From Icerya purchasi (lineage: Eukaryota; Arthropoda; Insecta; Hemiptera; Monophlebidae): a DNA stretch of 64,000 bases. This document shows, one piece after another, positions 35,440 to 46,879 of the stretch. The stretch covers positions 149,127,088-149,191,087 of the forward strand of contig CM077116.1 of the NCBI GenBank assembly GCA_039619475.1. The letters are read 5' to 3'. A program made the position numbers and the translations under genes. Under the pieces are notes generated by a model. That model searched no databases. It was given only the letters and a program-made list of their open reading frames with translations, and was not told the origin of the DNA. Within the stretch, counting starts at the first letter, position 1. Each line of letters starts with the position of its first letter.

Positions 35440-36263
35440 TGTATTATGCGGTTCTCTGTTATTTTCATTTCCTCGAATCACCTTTCCTCCAGTTTTTTAA
35501 TTATCTCTGATTCCTTGAGCGCCTTTCAGGCCATATCCTCTCCCCTTCCTGATCATTCTTGTGACTTTGTTATCCTCCGTATACGTTCACTCATTCATAA
35601 TCTTTCCTTTTTCCATTCAATTAATATTGATTTGTTGTGGGTACCTAGCTACTCGGACATATTTGGTAATGAAGCGGCTGATTCCTTGGCTCGGGCTGCT
35701 GCTTCTTCCCGTCTTTTTTTAAAAAAATTTCCGTCTGCTAACCTCTTATCGATATGTAAAAGCTTTCATATCAGATATTGGTCGGACACCTGCGCTTCCT
35801 CCTTTTCTAATAATTATTCATTTCATCTGTCTGTTCAGCCTACTCTTCCTCCCTATTCATGGTTTCTTTTGTATCCCCCTCTTCGACGTTTTCCGTTGTT
35901 CGAATGCGTTTTGGCCATTCTTTGCTGCCTTTCTCCAGATTTCGCTTCTCCCTGATTTCTTTCCCACATTGTTCTCTCCATCCTGATGATGCGGTTATTT
36001 GCGATGCCGATCATGTGTTCTTCCAAGGTTCATCCCTTTCTTTGCAGCATTCTGCTTTGTATTCCTATTTGTTGAAGCTTGGGCTTCCTGCTCCTTATTG
36101 TGCTTCCTATATCCTGCCCTTTCCTTCTCCACTAGTTATTCCTGCTATTTGTTCCTTTTTAGCAAAGATTTCTGATCTGATTAAAATATAACCGACTTCT
36201 TTCCTTACTATTGCTTTCTGGGTAAAGGTCCTTGGTTGACGAGCCCAAAAAAAAAAGAAAAAA
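35440..36263 (+). pseudogene. RNase H LINE family copy 5 (RNase H to 3' tail)
   Basis: RNase H: IISDSLSAFQAISSPLP (the SDSxSALxAL motif) and LLWVPSYSDIFGNEAADSLA (HxGIxGNExAD with the His lost). The C-terminus has CSLHPDDAVICDADHVFFQG and PYCASYILPFPSPLV. It ends CCTTGGTTGACGAGCCC and a short A run. One frameshift near 35870. The 3' hairpin GGGT...CCCA is clean. Confidence 0.8.
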
Positions 36264-36518
36264 CTTTGAATGGTACAATTTTTTGTTTCATTGCAATATC
36301 TGCGATTCAATACTTTTGATATTCATATTTAGTTGAGTGTTATATAACAAGAAGAAGTTAATTATAAAAATGCCCTTCCCCTGTGTACACTATAGTAAAG
36401 AATGTTAATAATTGTATTATTCTTAGGTCGAGGGTGAAATAAAAAAAACCGTTACAAAAAAACTGTTAGAAAAAGTATTTATGAAAAGCTGTTAAAGAAA
36501 AAAAAAATTATTTTTTAT

Positions 36519-36549
<31 letters not shown>

Positions 36550-38451
36550 GTATATATATATTATAGTAAACATTTTTTTAAATCTTTATTTTGTTTTATC
36601 TTGCTTGTTTAAATATGGTTGTCCTTTGCAAAACATTCATTAGAGTTAACTGAGTGATATTTCTGAAAGTACCATAATTTCCATCACTGTAATGATCTGT
36701 CTTTTACTCCTTATTCATCATTTTCATTTTATCATTCAATTATTCCATAAATGGCTCATTTACTTACCTTCTAGTCGTTGCCCACGACTTCATCCACGCA
36801 TTAATATCTGCTTAAATCTTTCATTTTTTAACGTGGTGAACTCTGTATTTTCAATAAAGATTTATTTTTTCTATTCAGTTTTCTTTTCTTTTGAGAATGT
36901 TACTAATATAATAATTAAAACTCCACGACAGTAAACCTTAAGGTTTGAATTTTAATAATCTTTTCAGTAAGAATTATTAAAATTCTTGTTGTAGGATTCT
37001 TTATGATTTTTTTCTTTTTTTTATATTACGTTACTATTAATACATTGCATAATTAACCAAATTGTGAATTAAAATATTTAAAAAAAGCCATCAAAAGACA
37101 TTATTATAAAGAATTATTCATAACGTTTTTACGTAATTATACTTGTGATTATGCAGTAATTCAATACTATATTTATGTTATAAAATTAGTTTCCATGACT
37201 TCACCTTTTTTGTTGATTTACTTTTAGAGTTACTGAGCTTCATTTCTGAAAATCACATTGTTTTCATCACTACAATTATTTATTTTTTAATCCTTCTTGA
37301 CCATCCCATTTTTATCATTCCATTCTCTTATTCTATAAATTGTCCATCTCCTTCCCTGCTTCCTTCCTCGAGCTTCAAATATGAATGATGTTTATTTCTT
37401 TGAAGGAGATTTTTAATTAATATATTATGTAAAGATTTATTCCCTTTCGAAGAAACATATTTATCACACTCCAACAAAAAGTTTCGCTCAACTAAAAACG
37501 ACACACAGCGATCATTTTAAAAATGTATAAAATTAATAACTGACACAGTTTTCTTCCCCTTACCTCCTCACGCACATAGAATACTCGGTGATAAATCGGT
37601 TACGACTAGGTCGCACAGTGATCTTCCATAATTACATATTTAAGAGAACATTTTCTCCGGCGCATACCTGTTTTGTTCTGCTCTTTCAATCGGGTGTTTT
37701 ATAAAAATTAATTTATTACAACAGCAAACCACATTAGTTGGGCAAGTATTTAAAATTTGAATATAAATAATATTTTCAGTGGCTACTATTAAAAATTGTG
37801 TTGCAAGGTTCTTTATTTCTTTGTAAAAACTAATAGAAAACGCTTTATTTTTCTTTTTAACCTCCACGCTGTGTACAGTCGATAGGCTAGGAACGTGGCC
37901 TTTTATTTAAGTTCGGTCATAGAGGCTGAATGATTTGAGTAACTCCAAAAGGGAAGAGACGAAACGCGGTGTTCCTACTTGCGCCAGAAATGAATAAAAC
38001 GTTAGCTTATATAATAATCATTTTGTTTAAATACCATATTAAACGTTTTATTTAAATTTTTACGTTTAGTTTATATTTTCCACAGTAATGATTTTATTTA
38101 AAATATTTATCATGGTAAATATTTTATCCAATTTTTTATTTCTTTATTTTATCCACTTCATTGACAAAAACCTTCATAACTTGGCTAAATCACGTTATGA
38201 ACTTATAAATTATGCATTAAAACCTTCCACCAGAATTAGTCTATCCACTTCCGTATAATGCTGCTTATCCTGGCACGTCTCTGAAACCTAATAGAGGATA
38301 CTGCGGCAGAAGGTAAAGCTAAGAGCATCTTAAGAGCTTTCGGTGCCGCCGGTTATAATTTTCATTCGGTTAATAAATCAATAAAATCCAATTATTTTCT
38401 AGTATAATTTCAATTGGAGAAAACTATGCATACCTTAGAACTCGAAAGCAT
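36264..38451. other. AT-rich intergenic DNA with TA microsatellite
   Basis: A CA/TA microsatellite spans about 36521-36562. The rest shows no supported gene. Short Phe-rich frames are low complexity. Confidence 0.45.
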
Positions 38452-38461
38452 GAAAACGGTA

Positions 38462-38748
38462 GATCATCATCATCATCAAGTCCATTGTCCTACGTAAGGA
38501 CGTGGTGGCATCATATTCCTTTTACCGTTTTCTTCCATTTATTTCGATCCATTGCTACGTGGAATGCTTCTGACAACTTATACCCAGTTAGTGTATTTAC
38601 TTGATCAGCCCATCGTAGTGGGCATCTTCCTCTGGGACGTTTTCCTTGCACCTTGCCCTGTATAATGTTTCTTTCCATGAAATTTATGTTCCTGGCTATA
38701 TGACCGAAGTATCTGATCATATTCCGATTTATTTCTTGCATGAAGATC
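38462..38748 (-). mobile_element. RTE-type LINE, 5'-truncated 3' tail
   Basis: Encodes the C-terminal RTE block: RYFGHIARN, GKVQGKRPRGRCPLRWAD and MDRNKWKKTVKGI (38741-38511). This is followed by a short 3' UTR with a CCTTACGTAGG palindrome and a GATGATGATGATGA tail typical of RTE. It is flanked by perfect 10-bp duplications GAAAACGGTA at 38452-38461 and 38749-38758, so this is a discrete truncated insertion. Confidence 0.87.
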
Positions 38749-38758
38749 GAAAACGGTA

Positions 38759-39744
38759 AATACGAAGATACAAAGGTGCTATAAAGAAAAGAAAAAAAAC
38801 AGACAAATTCAAAAATAACTCAAGAAAAACAAAAAATACTGTGCTGACATTTTTTATCCCATTCGCTTACATTCAACCATGACGTTCAATGTATAAAGCA
38901 GGGGGGCGGTCCAGAGTGACATTTTGGGGCAGTCAGTAGATTTGAGAGATACCCTGTTTCACAAAGAAAATCAAATAGAGCGACCTCTTTAAAAATTTAC
39001 AAATGTTTTAAAAATACTTAATTATTACAATTTAATTTAAATTTTGTTTTGTTTTTAGGTAAAAAATAAAACGAAACTACAAAATTGTAGTTAAAATGGT
39101 AGTTTAGAATTTGAATGGTGAATTACCAGAAAGAATAGAACGATAGTATTTTTATTTGACTTTACCTTTTTTTTTTTATTTTTGTTATGACATTTATAAA
39201 AAAATCTTTTATTAAGTTTCTCTGTTGTAACAAATTTTTTCATTGAGGTTTTAGTTCTTGTTCCGCCCGTGGATCCGCCTCTTTATAAACTACATTAATC
39301 TAAAAAATTTCTCATGAATTAGGTTGAAATTTTAAAATAATACGGATAACAGAAACACGCGCAACACTTTCTTTTCTTCCGGTTGGCAATGTCTCCTTGG
39401 AAGAAAATTAAAAAAAAAATAAAAATGTTGAAAATACATTTCGGAAATCAAGTAAAACGTGTACCCTGCAAAACTTTCTTTGATGTCTAGGTAATATTAA
39501 TCGAGAGCAGGAAGTTAGATTTTTGAAATTTTAAAAATGTTTTAGATACCTACTCTTCGGCACTTTATAAATAATACGAATAATTACTATTGTTTTAAAT
39601 CAAAACAGAGTTTTAAAAAAAAAGTGTCGAGCGGTGATGACTATAAATTTATATGTTTTTTTTGCTTTTAGCCCTTCCCTTAATAAATTTCTATAAGCGT
39701 CACTGGCTATATTAAGAGAAACGTATTTGATAATTGAAGTTTCA
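38759..39744. other. unassigned AT-rich DNA
   Basis: No gene. A GGGGGGCGG-type motif near 38901 resembles a hAT MITE end, but no partner end was found. Confidence 0.4.
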
Positions 39745-39753
39745 CTTTGTATT

Positions 39754-40403
39754 GCTTAACAGAATGTAACCCGATTTTGAATATAAGTTTGCAACGTTGG
39801 TAATCGAACGGAAAATTTTTCATTGAGCGATTACAGCACCATCAGTCGGCAATTAATGATTTCTTTATTATGAAGATAAAATTAATTTTATTATGAAAAG
39901 AAATATTATGAAAATATTATACATGAATCCCGTTATTTGTAATACTGCTTAAAATAAAAATGCCTACAACACATTGAAATACAGAGTAATTTCCAATGGA
40001 AAATTTGTTGTTAAAACTATTGTTTGACGGAGTTTTAATGAAAAAAATTGATACATAAATACAATTACATCAATGAAATTATAACTTATATTATTATTTG
40101 ATTTACGTAAACAAGTATTTAACCTCTGTACGTATTAAGACTTCTGAAAAAACTGATGTACACACTTCTTAATGCAAAATTCGAAATATGTTTTGTTTTA
40201 GAAACTGCGATAATTAGTATTGTATTATTATTACTAACTTCTACCTACTTAAAATCCTGTTAGTCATTCGGTTGAGCGTAATGTAAACATAAATAATTTT
40301 CATCACGACCGATTGATTGCACTTTAATCGCTTCCTAAAATTTTTCCGTTCGATTACCAACGCTGCAAACTTATACTCAAAATCGGGTTACATTCTGTTA
40401 AGC
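39754..40403. mobile_element. Mutator-type MITE (650 bp) with 9-bp duplications
   Basis: Terminal inverted repeats of about 90 bp start GCTTAACAGAATGTAACC at the left and read the same inward from 40403 at the right. They are flanked by perfect 9-bp duplications CTTTGTATT at 39745-39753 and 40404-40412. Nine-bp duplications with long inverted repeats are typical of Mutator-like elements. No coding capacity. A partial sister lies at 27516-27945. Confidence 0.87.
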
Positions 40404-40412
40404 CTTTGTATT

Positions 40413-41109
40413 CTCATCCGTTAAATTCTTTGGCTTCTTGCTCGTTTTTATTTGTCTCTTATAACGTTCCTTTCTTTGTTTATTATTTCAGCTGTCAATT
40501 ACTTCACCATCAACAATACCTGTCTGTAAGTTGAAAACTAACTACCCTTTTCTTCGATCGTTTCTAGTCCTTACAGTTGATAAGTGCATTAAAAAAAAGA
40601 AAATAAAAAAACCAAAAGAAAGGGAAGACAAATGGATGGGGGTAAATATAACCTTAATGAGTTCTAGCGCAAATTATAGGAGGAGCGATCGAAAAAATAA
40701 TGAAGCAAAGACATTTGAATGATTAATGAAAGCTATGACTGGTTAAAAAATTATAATTGTAACTATAACTGATCGTCCCCTCTTAAACTAATCGATATAG
40801 GAAATTTGGGTCAATTGGCACACACTAAAAATATAAGATAAAAAAGTTAACAAGTTTTAAGAACTTTATTTATTGAAAAATAATCAAGCTGTAAATAAAA
40901 ATCGTATGAGCGGTTCGCAGTCCAAAGACTCAATTAATAAGATAGTAACCCGATATCCAAGTTCTTTCACCGTGACGGAAGGAGTAAATTGTGTTTTCAC
41001 AACAGATCGGTGCTAAAAAATAATGTTCGAAATTACTTGTGGTTTTTTATTTACTTTTCATTGCCTAAAAAGAAAATCAATTTGTCTTCACTACGGCACA
41101 TTTGTTTCA
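40413..41109. other. unassigned, no feature seen
   Basis: AT-rich DNA with short frames of no known family. Confidence 0.4.
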
Positions 41110-41117
41110 ATCGGTGC

Positions 41118-41183
41118 CAGGCCCGTATCTAGACCAAAATTTCAGGTGGGGGGTGGGGGAGGGGGTACGAAATCATTATTATA

Positions 41184-41223
<40 letters not shown>

Positions 41224-41373
41224 ATATTTGAACATTACAATAAAAACAAATAAAAAAGAATTGAAAAAAAATAAATTTATTCTGAATTTTGGTCCATCTA
41301 ATTCAAGTACTTATGATTTCGCACGGCATTTCGGGGGGGGGGACCCGGAAACCCCCCTTCAGATACGGCCCTG
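41118..41373. mobile_element. hAT-type MITE, second family (256 bp)
   Basis: Ends CAGGCCCGTATCTAG and CAGATACGGCCCTG are inverted repeats with G-run subterminal blocks. Flanks ATCGGTGC (41110-41117) and ATCAGTGC (41374-41381) match at seven of eight positions. The middle is an AT microsatellite (about 41187-41220). Confidence 0.82.
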
Positions 41374-41381
41374 ATCAGTGC

Positions 41382-42829
41382 AGAGCTGATGACAAAAATG
41401 ATAAAAAACTAAAAACAAACGGCAAACGTTTTCTCGTTTGATAATAAACGATGCACATTTCAAAGCATCAATCTCCTTATTGCTGCCCAGTAAACGCGGC
41501 TGTCCTTAGAAATATCATAAATCGGGAAGACGCACTTTTAAAGTAAAATATTTACAGTGTACGTACAATGTATAGCTCATATTGTAATTAAATATACCAG
41601 AGAACGTACTTCCGCTAATCGTAATGAAAACAAATGAGAACGATCATAAACCAACAACGTTTTCTTCGCAGAAAACAACTGACCTGAAATTCGGCTAGAA
41701 CTGAACGAAGAACTGGCTGATGCATCATGAAACGCTAGTACATAGTTACCGTACCAAACGGAACAGCTAGGAAGAGTAGTGCGGCAACGATGTATGAACG
41801 AGCCAACTGTTCAGCTCTTGACGAAACGCGATCGTAAGCATGGCGCTCACACATGGACACACGTGTTCTTGAGTCTCACTGAGACCGTGCACACATGACT
41901 ATTGGTTAAAACCGTTCTTTATCACGTCCCGATGGAGAACTAACGTCGTACATGCGTCATACGTAGCCGTTCGGTTTTCCGAATACGAAGTCATGTTATA
42001 TTTCATTGTTCGTTCGTTCTTCGTTTTCGTTCGCGTTTCAGTTTGTACGTTCTGCCGTGATATAGAACGTGTTTTATGTTTTTTAAAGTAATGTTACGAA
42101 TTTGTAATTTTGAAGTATAAAAACGCTCTGCTATAAATTCAAAGTATGTTTGTATGTATAAATAAATAAATAAATAAATAAATATATATATATATATAAA
42201 TATTTATATTTATATATTATGCCTTTGTTTTATTATTATTATTATTATTGTTGTTATTATTAAATGTATAAAATTAAGCGTGTTCTTTCGAATGATCAAA
42301 CATTTTGAAAATAGCACATGCAGCGCATTTTGTAAGACAGGTTGTACTAAAATACACAAATATTTGCCATTTCATGAATATTCACCAAATTTATTTAGAT
42401 CGGTAATATTATTAAAAATCAGGTTGAATAACTAAAAATTTTATACGCTAAAAATAACCTTAATCATCAAAAAATAAAATGTGCTTAGAAATTTTAATTT
42501 CGATACTGACAAATACGGTTTCAGCTAATTGGTCACGCTTGCTCTGCAATCGACTGATGGAAAGTATTTTAAACCGGGATCGAAGGAACTATAAGGTTGC
42601 CCCTTTATTTTTTGAGTTTATTACAGTTATTATAATTTTTTATTTGACAATGTTGCTAGCACCGCCAATATTGGCCAAGTAATGTGTCATAAAATGTTTT
42701 TTTTTTTTTTTAAATACCGACTTTAAAATTGACTTTAAAAATGTAATAAAAGTACACTAAAAAGTAGAAAACCAATTCTTGATAAAAGATAACATATTTT
42801 ACAGTAAAATTAATCTTAAGGTAATTGCT
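41382..42829. other. intergenic with CpG-richer patch and microsatellite
   Basis: About 41640-42070 is richer in CpG and CGTTCG words than its surroundings. This might mark a promoter or first exon, but no splice-supported frame was found. An AAAT repeat followed by TA repeats occupies about 42159-42200. Confidence 0.35.
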
Positions 42830-43034
42830 TTTAAACATTAATACTTATCAGAATCTTGGAACACTAAATTCAAATTGCAACAACTAAAAAACATATTAAA
42901 TGAGTATAACAATGGGATTACTCATTTTCTATGAGCCAAGTATTAGAAACATCGGGAATATTTAATGGGCTTTTTTAGTTGTTGCAATTTAAATTTGGTG
43001 TACCGATACTCTAATTAAAGTATTAATGTTTTTT
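42830..43034. repeat. fold-back element, about 63-bp arms
   Basis: Arms 42830-42892 and 42969-43034 are inverted copies sharing AAACATTAATACTT and AAATTGCAACAACTAAAAAA. The centre is about 75 bp. It is likely a small MITE; no clear target duplication was seen. Confidence 0.75.
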
Positions 43035-43789
43035 AAATAAACCATAGTATTCCCTTACGCATGTTTTACTTCAAAATTATCTTTTGCCGGATAATTATTT
43101 TTGATTTTTTACCGGATTTTTTTAATGTAAATTTTGAAATCAATATTTTGTTTTTTTGTTGTTTTTTTTAAATAATTTTATTAAACAATTTTTAGTGTAA
43201 ATCTTTGTAAGTGATAACACGGATGAACCGATTTAAAATGCTACTATTTTCTGCACTGTATAAATCGGAGTACTGTTGGTTCAGGAGTAATGTTCAAAAC
43301 CCATCAGTGATGATCTTGTAAATCACACTTCAGCGATTTCAAATTCATTATCTTTATTCGAACCAGCATTTATATAAATTAACGTTGATAATGTTTTAAG
43401 TCACGCACGTGCATTATCCCTTTAATTTTAAAATTTTGGAAGATTCATATTTGCCTTACATTTTAATGTCATTTTTTTGTCTGATTTTGTTGAGGGGTTG
43501 TATTTTTTTTTTTTTTTTTTCTCGTAATGTACGTATATAATTTAAGTATATTCTCTGAAAATTTCATATCGATCCGACAAATATTCTCGTTGTTACATAC
43601 ACATTTGTAAACATGTCCCAGAGCATTAGAAAGTAGATAGGGCTGGCGTCCCTTTAGTAGTTATTTTTATGAAGCGCCGTACCTGTTTGGGCCTTTGTTA
43701 TTGTATTCATAATGAGGAAATGGGAATATAATGAGTCTGCTTTATACCTCATTCCAAAGTGATGAATGTAGTTAGTTTAAACAGCTAAG
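43035..43789. other. AT-rich spacer
   Basis: No gene recognised. The right part may contain the end of the Mutator-like element that follows. Confidence 0.35.
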
Positions 43790-44960
43790 CCAAGCAGTAA
43801 AGTCGTGCGTTCGTTTGTATTGTCTGTTCTAATTTTTCGTGAAAATGAAATGTAGTAGATAAATGAGAACTTCTTCTATCTTGAAAGAGTCAAGACTAAA
43901 GAGGAGAAAAAGTGTTTTTAATCCAAAAACAGCTGAGACAAGTAAAAGCAGTTTTAATGTCTCCGCGAAAAAATTAAAAATGCAGCAGGAGATCTTTGTT
44001 TCTCGTGACGGACTCATCGATTGAATATCGAATTTTAAACTTTATTGCAGTGTTTGCAGTGATATCTGAAGATGTTAAGTGTAAAACTTGTGACGGAGAG
44101 GTGAAGTTTGAAACTGCTTCTTAACGAGGACTTAGTTTTGAGACTGTTTTATTGTATGATATAAGTGTGCAGCTCGTACCATAAATTCTAGTCTGTTCGT
44201 CGGGCATTCTTATGCCATAAATAAACGTTTTTTATTTGTCATGAAGGTTCTTGGATTAGGATAGAAAGGGGCAACAAACACGCCAATCTTTATTACGCAG
44301 AATATTTACGATATAATTATAAATAATATGCGTTCCTGTGTAAAAATAGCCACCGGAGAAACTTTTCCAATAAGCTTGTACTGATGAGAAAAATCTAACT
44401 TCTGAACACCAAGGCAATGGAAATTGTACAGAATTAACCGTATCCGGCGATGGAACCTAGAAAAAGTGAGAACATACTTCTCTGTACGATGTGACATCAT
44501 TGATCGGATATTATTCGGCGGGGAAATCGTGGTATTTTTGTAAAAAGTTCTTACTGCACTCAGTTGAAACTTTGGAATAAGAAGAAAAAAAAAAAAACGA
44601 AAAATATAACGAATGGTATGAAAATCATAAAGAGATAATTGCTCTGTGAAACATACAGGTTCATCGGGAAAAGTAGAAGTTGATGCAGTTATCGAAGTTT
44701 TCCAGCGTTCAATGGAAAAATTCAGAGTGCAGTACAAGAATTACATCGGAGACGGCGACTCTAAAACGTACTTAGGGGTTTTGAAATGAACAAGAAAGAA
44801 TGTATTGGGCAAGTGCAAAAGAAAGTGGGCACACGACTCCGAGATTGTGTAAAAAAAAATGTGGAAACCATTGAAAAGAATAGAAACAAGTTCAGCCAAG
44901 CATGATATTTCACGCGCTGGAGATTCTGTATGTAAGACTATAATTTACGTTTAAATAATA
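43790..44960 (+). pseudogene. Mutator-like (MULE) transposase pseudogene, N-terminal and middle part
   Basis: Frames in order: LNFIAVFAVISEDVKC with KTCDGEVKFETAS (a Cys-pair motif), then CTELTVSGDGT and EHTSLYDVTSLIGYYS (the SGDGTWxKRGHxSLxGVxSLIGxxxGK catalytic block, first Asp). Next come YNEWYENHK and NYIGDGDSKTY (the second Asp block, near 44740), then ECIGHVQKR-like traces. This arrangement is that of animal Mutator-like transposase-domain proteins. Premature stops and frameshifts are frequent. The C-terminus is separated and found at 46010. Confidence 0.78.
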
Positions 44961-44989
44961 CTAAATTCAGAACAAAGAAATTTGATTTT

Positions 44990-45480
44990 TTTCGCCTCGT
45001 TTTTCGCGCTTTTTAGAACTATTCGCCAACATTGAACGTTTCGTTAAAGAAATGAAATACGGTTTCATTCCTCCGACAAACAGCTTTCTTTCGAACAATA
45101 TATCGCGCGCCTGAAAAAAAAATATTCTTTTCAAAAGTTTCGAGCTTTCGTCGCCTTCAGGGCCCAATTTTAAAGTTGGAAACCCCGATGTTCCAAACTA
45201 GAGAAATCCCGTGCGCACATTTTCAACCATGTTCAAAATCTTTACCTGTAATACTCACGCCGTAAAGGGAGGGGAGACATGTCATTTTTCACGCTGTTTT
45301 GAACTCTTCACCAACTTTGAAAGTTTCGTTAAGAAAAGTAAATACGGTTTTGTTCTCGACAAATGGCGAACTTTCCATGGACATATATCACATGACCGGA
45401 AAAAAATATATTTTTTTCGAAACTTTCGAGCTATTGGCGCCCCGAGAGTCTAAATATAAAGTTCTAAGATCGGCTACAGT
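44990..45480. repeat. diverged tandem duplication between the MULE halves
   Basis: Units about 44993-45165 and 45277-45447 share TTTTTCRCGCT, GAACTMTTCRCCAAC, GTTTCGTTAA, AAATACGGTTT and TTTCGAGCT in the same order. They sit between the two MULE coding pieces. The sequence may be a terminal repeat of another element or satellite-like DNA; its nature is not established. Confidence 0.6.
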
Positions 45481-46009
45481 TTTCCGATAAAGCGGTCCTC
45501 TTTATGAACATGTTTAAGATACGTTTCGGTTTCCTCAACTTTTTTACCCGGGCTATTGCTTACGTGAACATCCATTTTTTTTGCTGTTTTCGGGCCTAAA
45601 GGGAGGACGGTCTATATGATTTTTTAACCGTAATTTTTCGCTTTTACGAATGAGCTTCTGCGATTTAATATTTCGAATTTCACTTTTATAGGCTTATCTG
45701 GTTATGAGTTTTTAAGGGTGATTTCTGAGATCGCTTTAAATTACATATTACCTATATTCTTGACGGGTTATTTGGGTGTTTTGTCGCCCAAGGCATTATT
45801 CGGTTAGCTTGAAGTTATAGATTGTCATGAATAGAAGTTTAATTGTAATTTATGGTCGAATTTCGGAATTAATAAGTGAAACCGTTCTTGAGTTATTGAT
45901 TTTTATTTTTGATATTTTTGTCGTTTCTGAACCGTCTTATTAGTATTCCGTACATACCGCTAATGTCGCTGCCGGCATATTTAATGACGGATCAGTATCA
46001 CTTTTATAT
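45481..46009. other. unassigned DNA between MULE pieces
   Basis: No recognisable coding sequence. It lies in the interval separating the MULE catalytic and C-terminal parts, so it is probably inserted or decayed element DNA. Confidence 0.4.
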
Positions 46010-46211
46010 TATATAAGTGCAATGGGTATTTCACTTGGGCCCAATGCGTATACGTATGCCGAAAAAGAGGATGCAGAGTTGTGAAGCGTATGAGAGCACG
46101 CGAGGGGAAAGAATGTTCCACAGACAGCATCAAATCGATGTATTAAAAGCTGCCGAAGATATAGAGAGTTTATTATATTTGTTTTGGAATAGACGACTCG
46201 GTGTAAATTGA
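46010..46211 (+). pseudogene. MULE transposase C-terminal piece
   Basis: Reads GISLGPNAYTYAEKEDAEL then, after a frame change, RTRGERMFHRQHQIDVLKAA and EDIESLLY, with the expected final GPGIDDS block shifted out of frame. Animal Mutator-like proteins end with a similar Arg/Gln-rich helix and VLYGPGIDDS (family knowledge). Same strand as the 43.8-45.0-kb piece, so both probably derive from one element. Confidence 0.68.
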
Positions 46212-46879
46212 AAAAAAAAATTCACTATTTGCAAAGGGCTTTTAAAATATTGAACGCGGTTTTCTCAAAACTGTGTTTTCAAAGTCGGTGAGCAAGATTT
46301 CCCGAAAACGGCTCAATCAATCAGTCTCAAATTTTTACATAAGCTTTATAAGTATATCTTTTAGTAATTGATTGAAGGATTTATTTTTCCAATAAATATT
46401 TATTATTTTATAAACAATTTAAAGCCAAAGTGTTCATCGAAAATCAAAATTTTTTTTGTAAATTCGCCATTTTGTTAAAAATGGATATTTTAATTATTCC
46501 TTCGATCATCAGATAATACCTTGAATTAACTAAATCTTTTTAGTTTTTTCATTTTAGATGGTCCAGTCCTGAGATATCGTGCTCACCGCAGCACGCCTTT
46601 TTTTAGAGAACCTCCCGGAGATCATCTATAAGTACTTTAAAAATCACTATTAAAAAAAAAAAAAAACAATTTTTTAAATACATTTAAAAAATTAAACAAT
46701 ACGTATGTAAATTTTTATATTAATCCAATAAAATATCTTATCGGGGAAAAAATTTGAAAAATCGTTTCTTTCGGCCTCCTAACTGCGTATAACCCTTTAT
46801 GCAAAAGAAGTAGGAGACCCCCGACGTTTATTTTAATGACTATCAAGAGAAGGGTACACCCCGGACCCTTAGGGTGTTC
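46212..46879. other. AT-rich spacer
   Basis: No gene. A G/C-richer stretch near 46800-46885 precedes the Helentron-like fragment. Confidence 0.4.

Noticed and set aside
38890..38950. GGGGGGCGG motif as a complete MITE
   Set aside because: No inverted partner or 8-bp duplication was found nearby.
42830..43034. CRISPR-like repeat
   Set aside because: It is a single inverted pair, not a direct-repeat array, and the DNA is eukaryotic.
44306..44737. 143-codon minus-strand frame
   Set aside because: Antisense to the Mutator-like transposase catalytic blocks on the plus strand.
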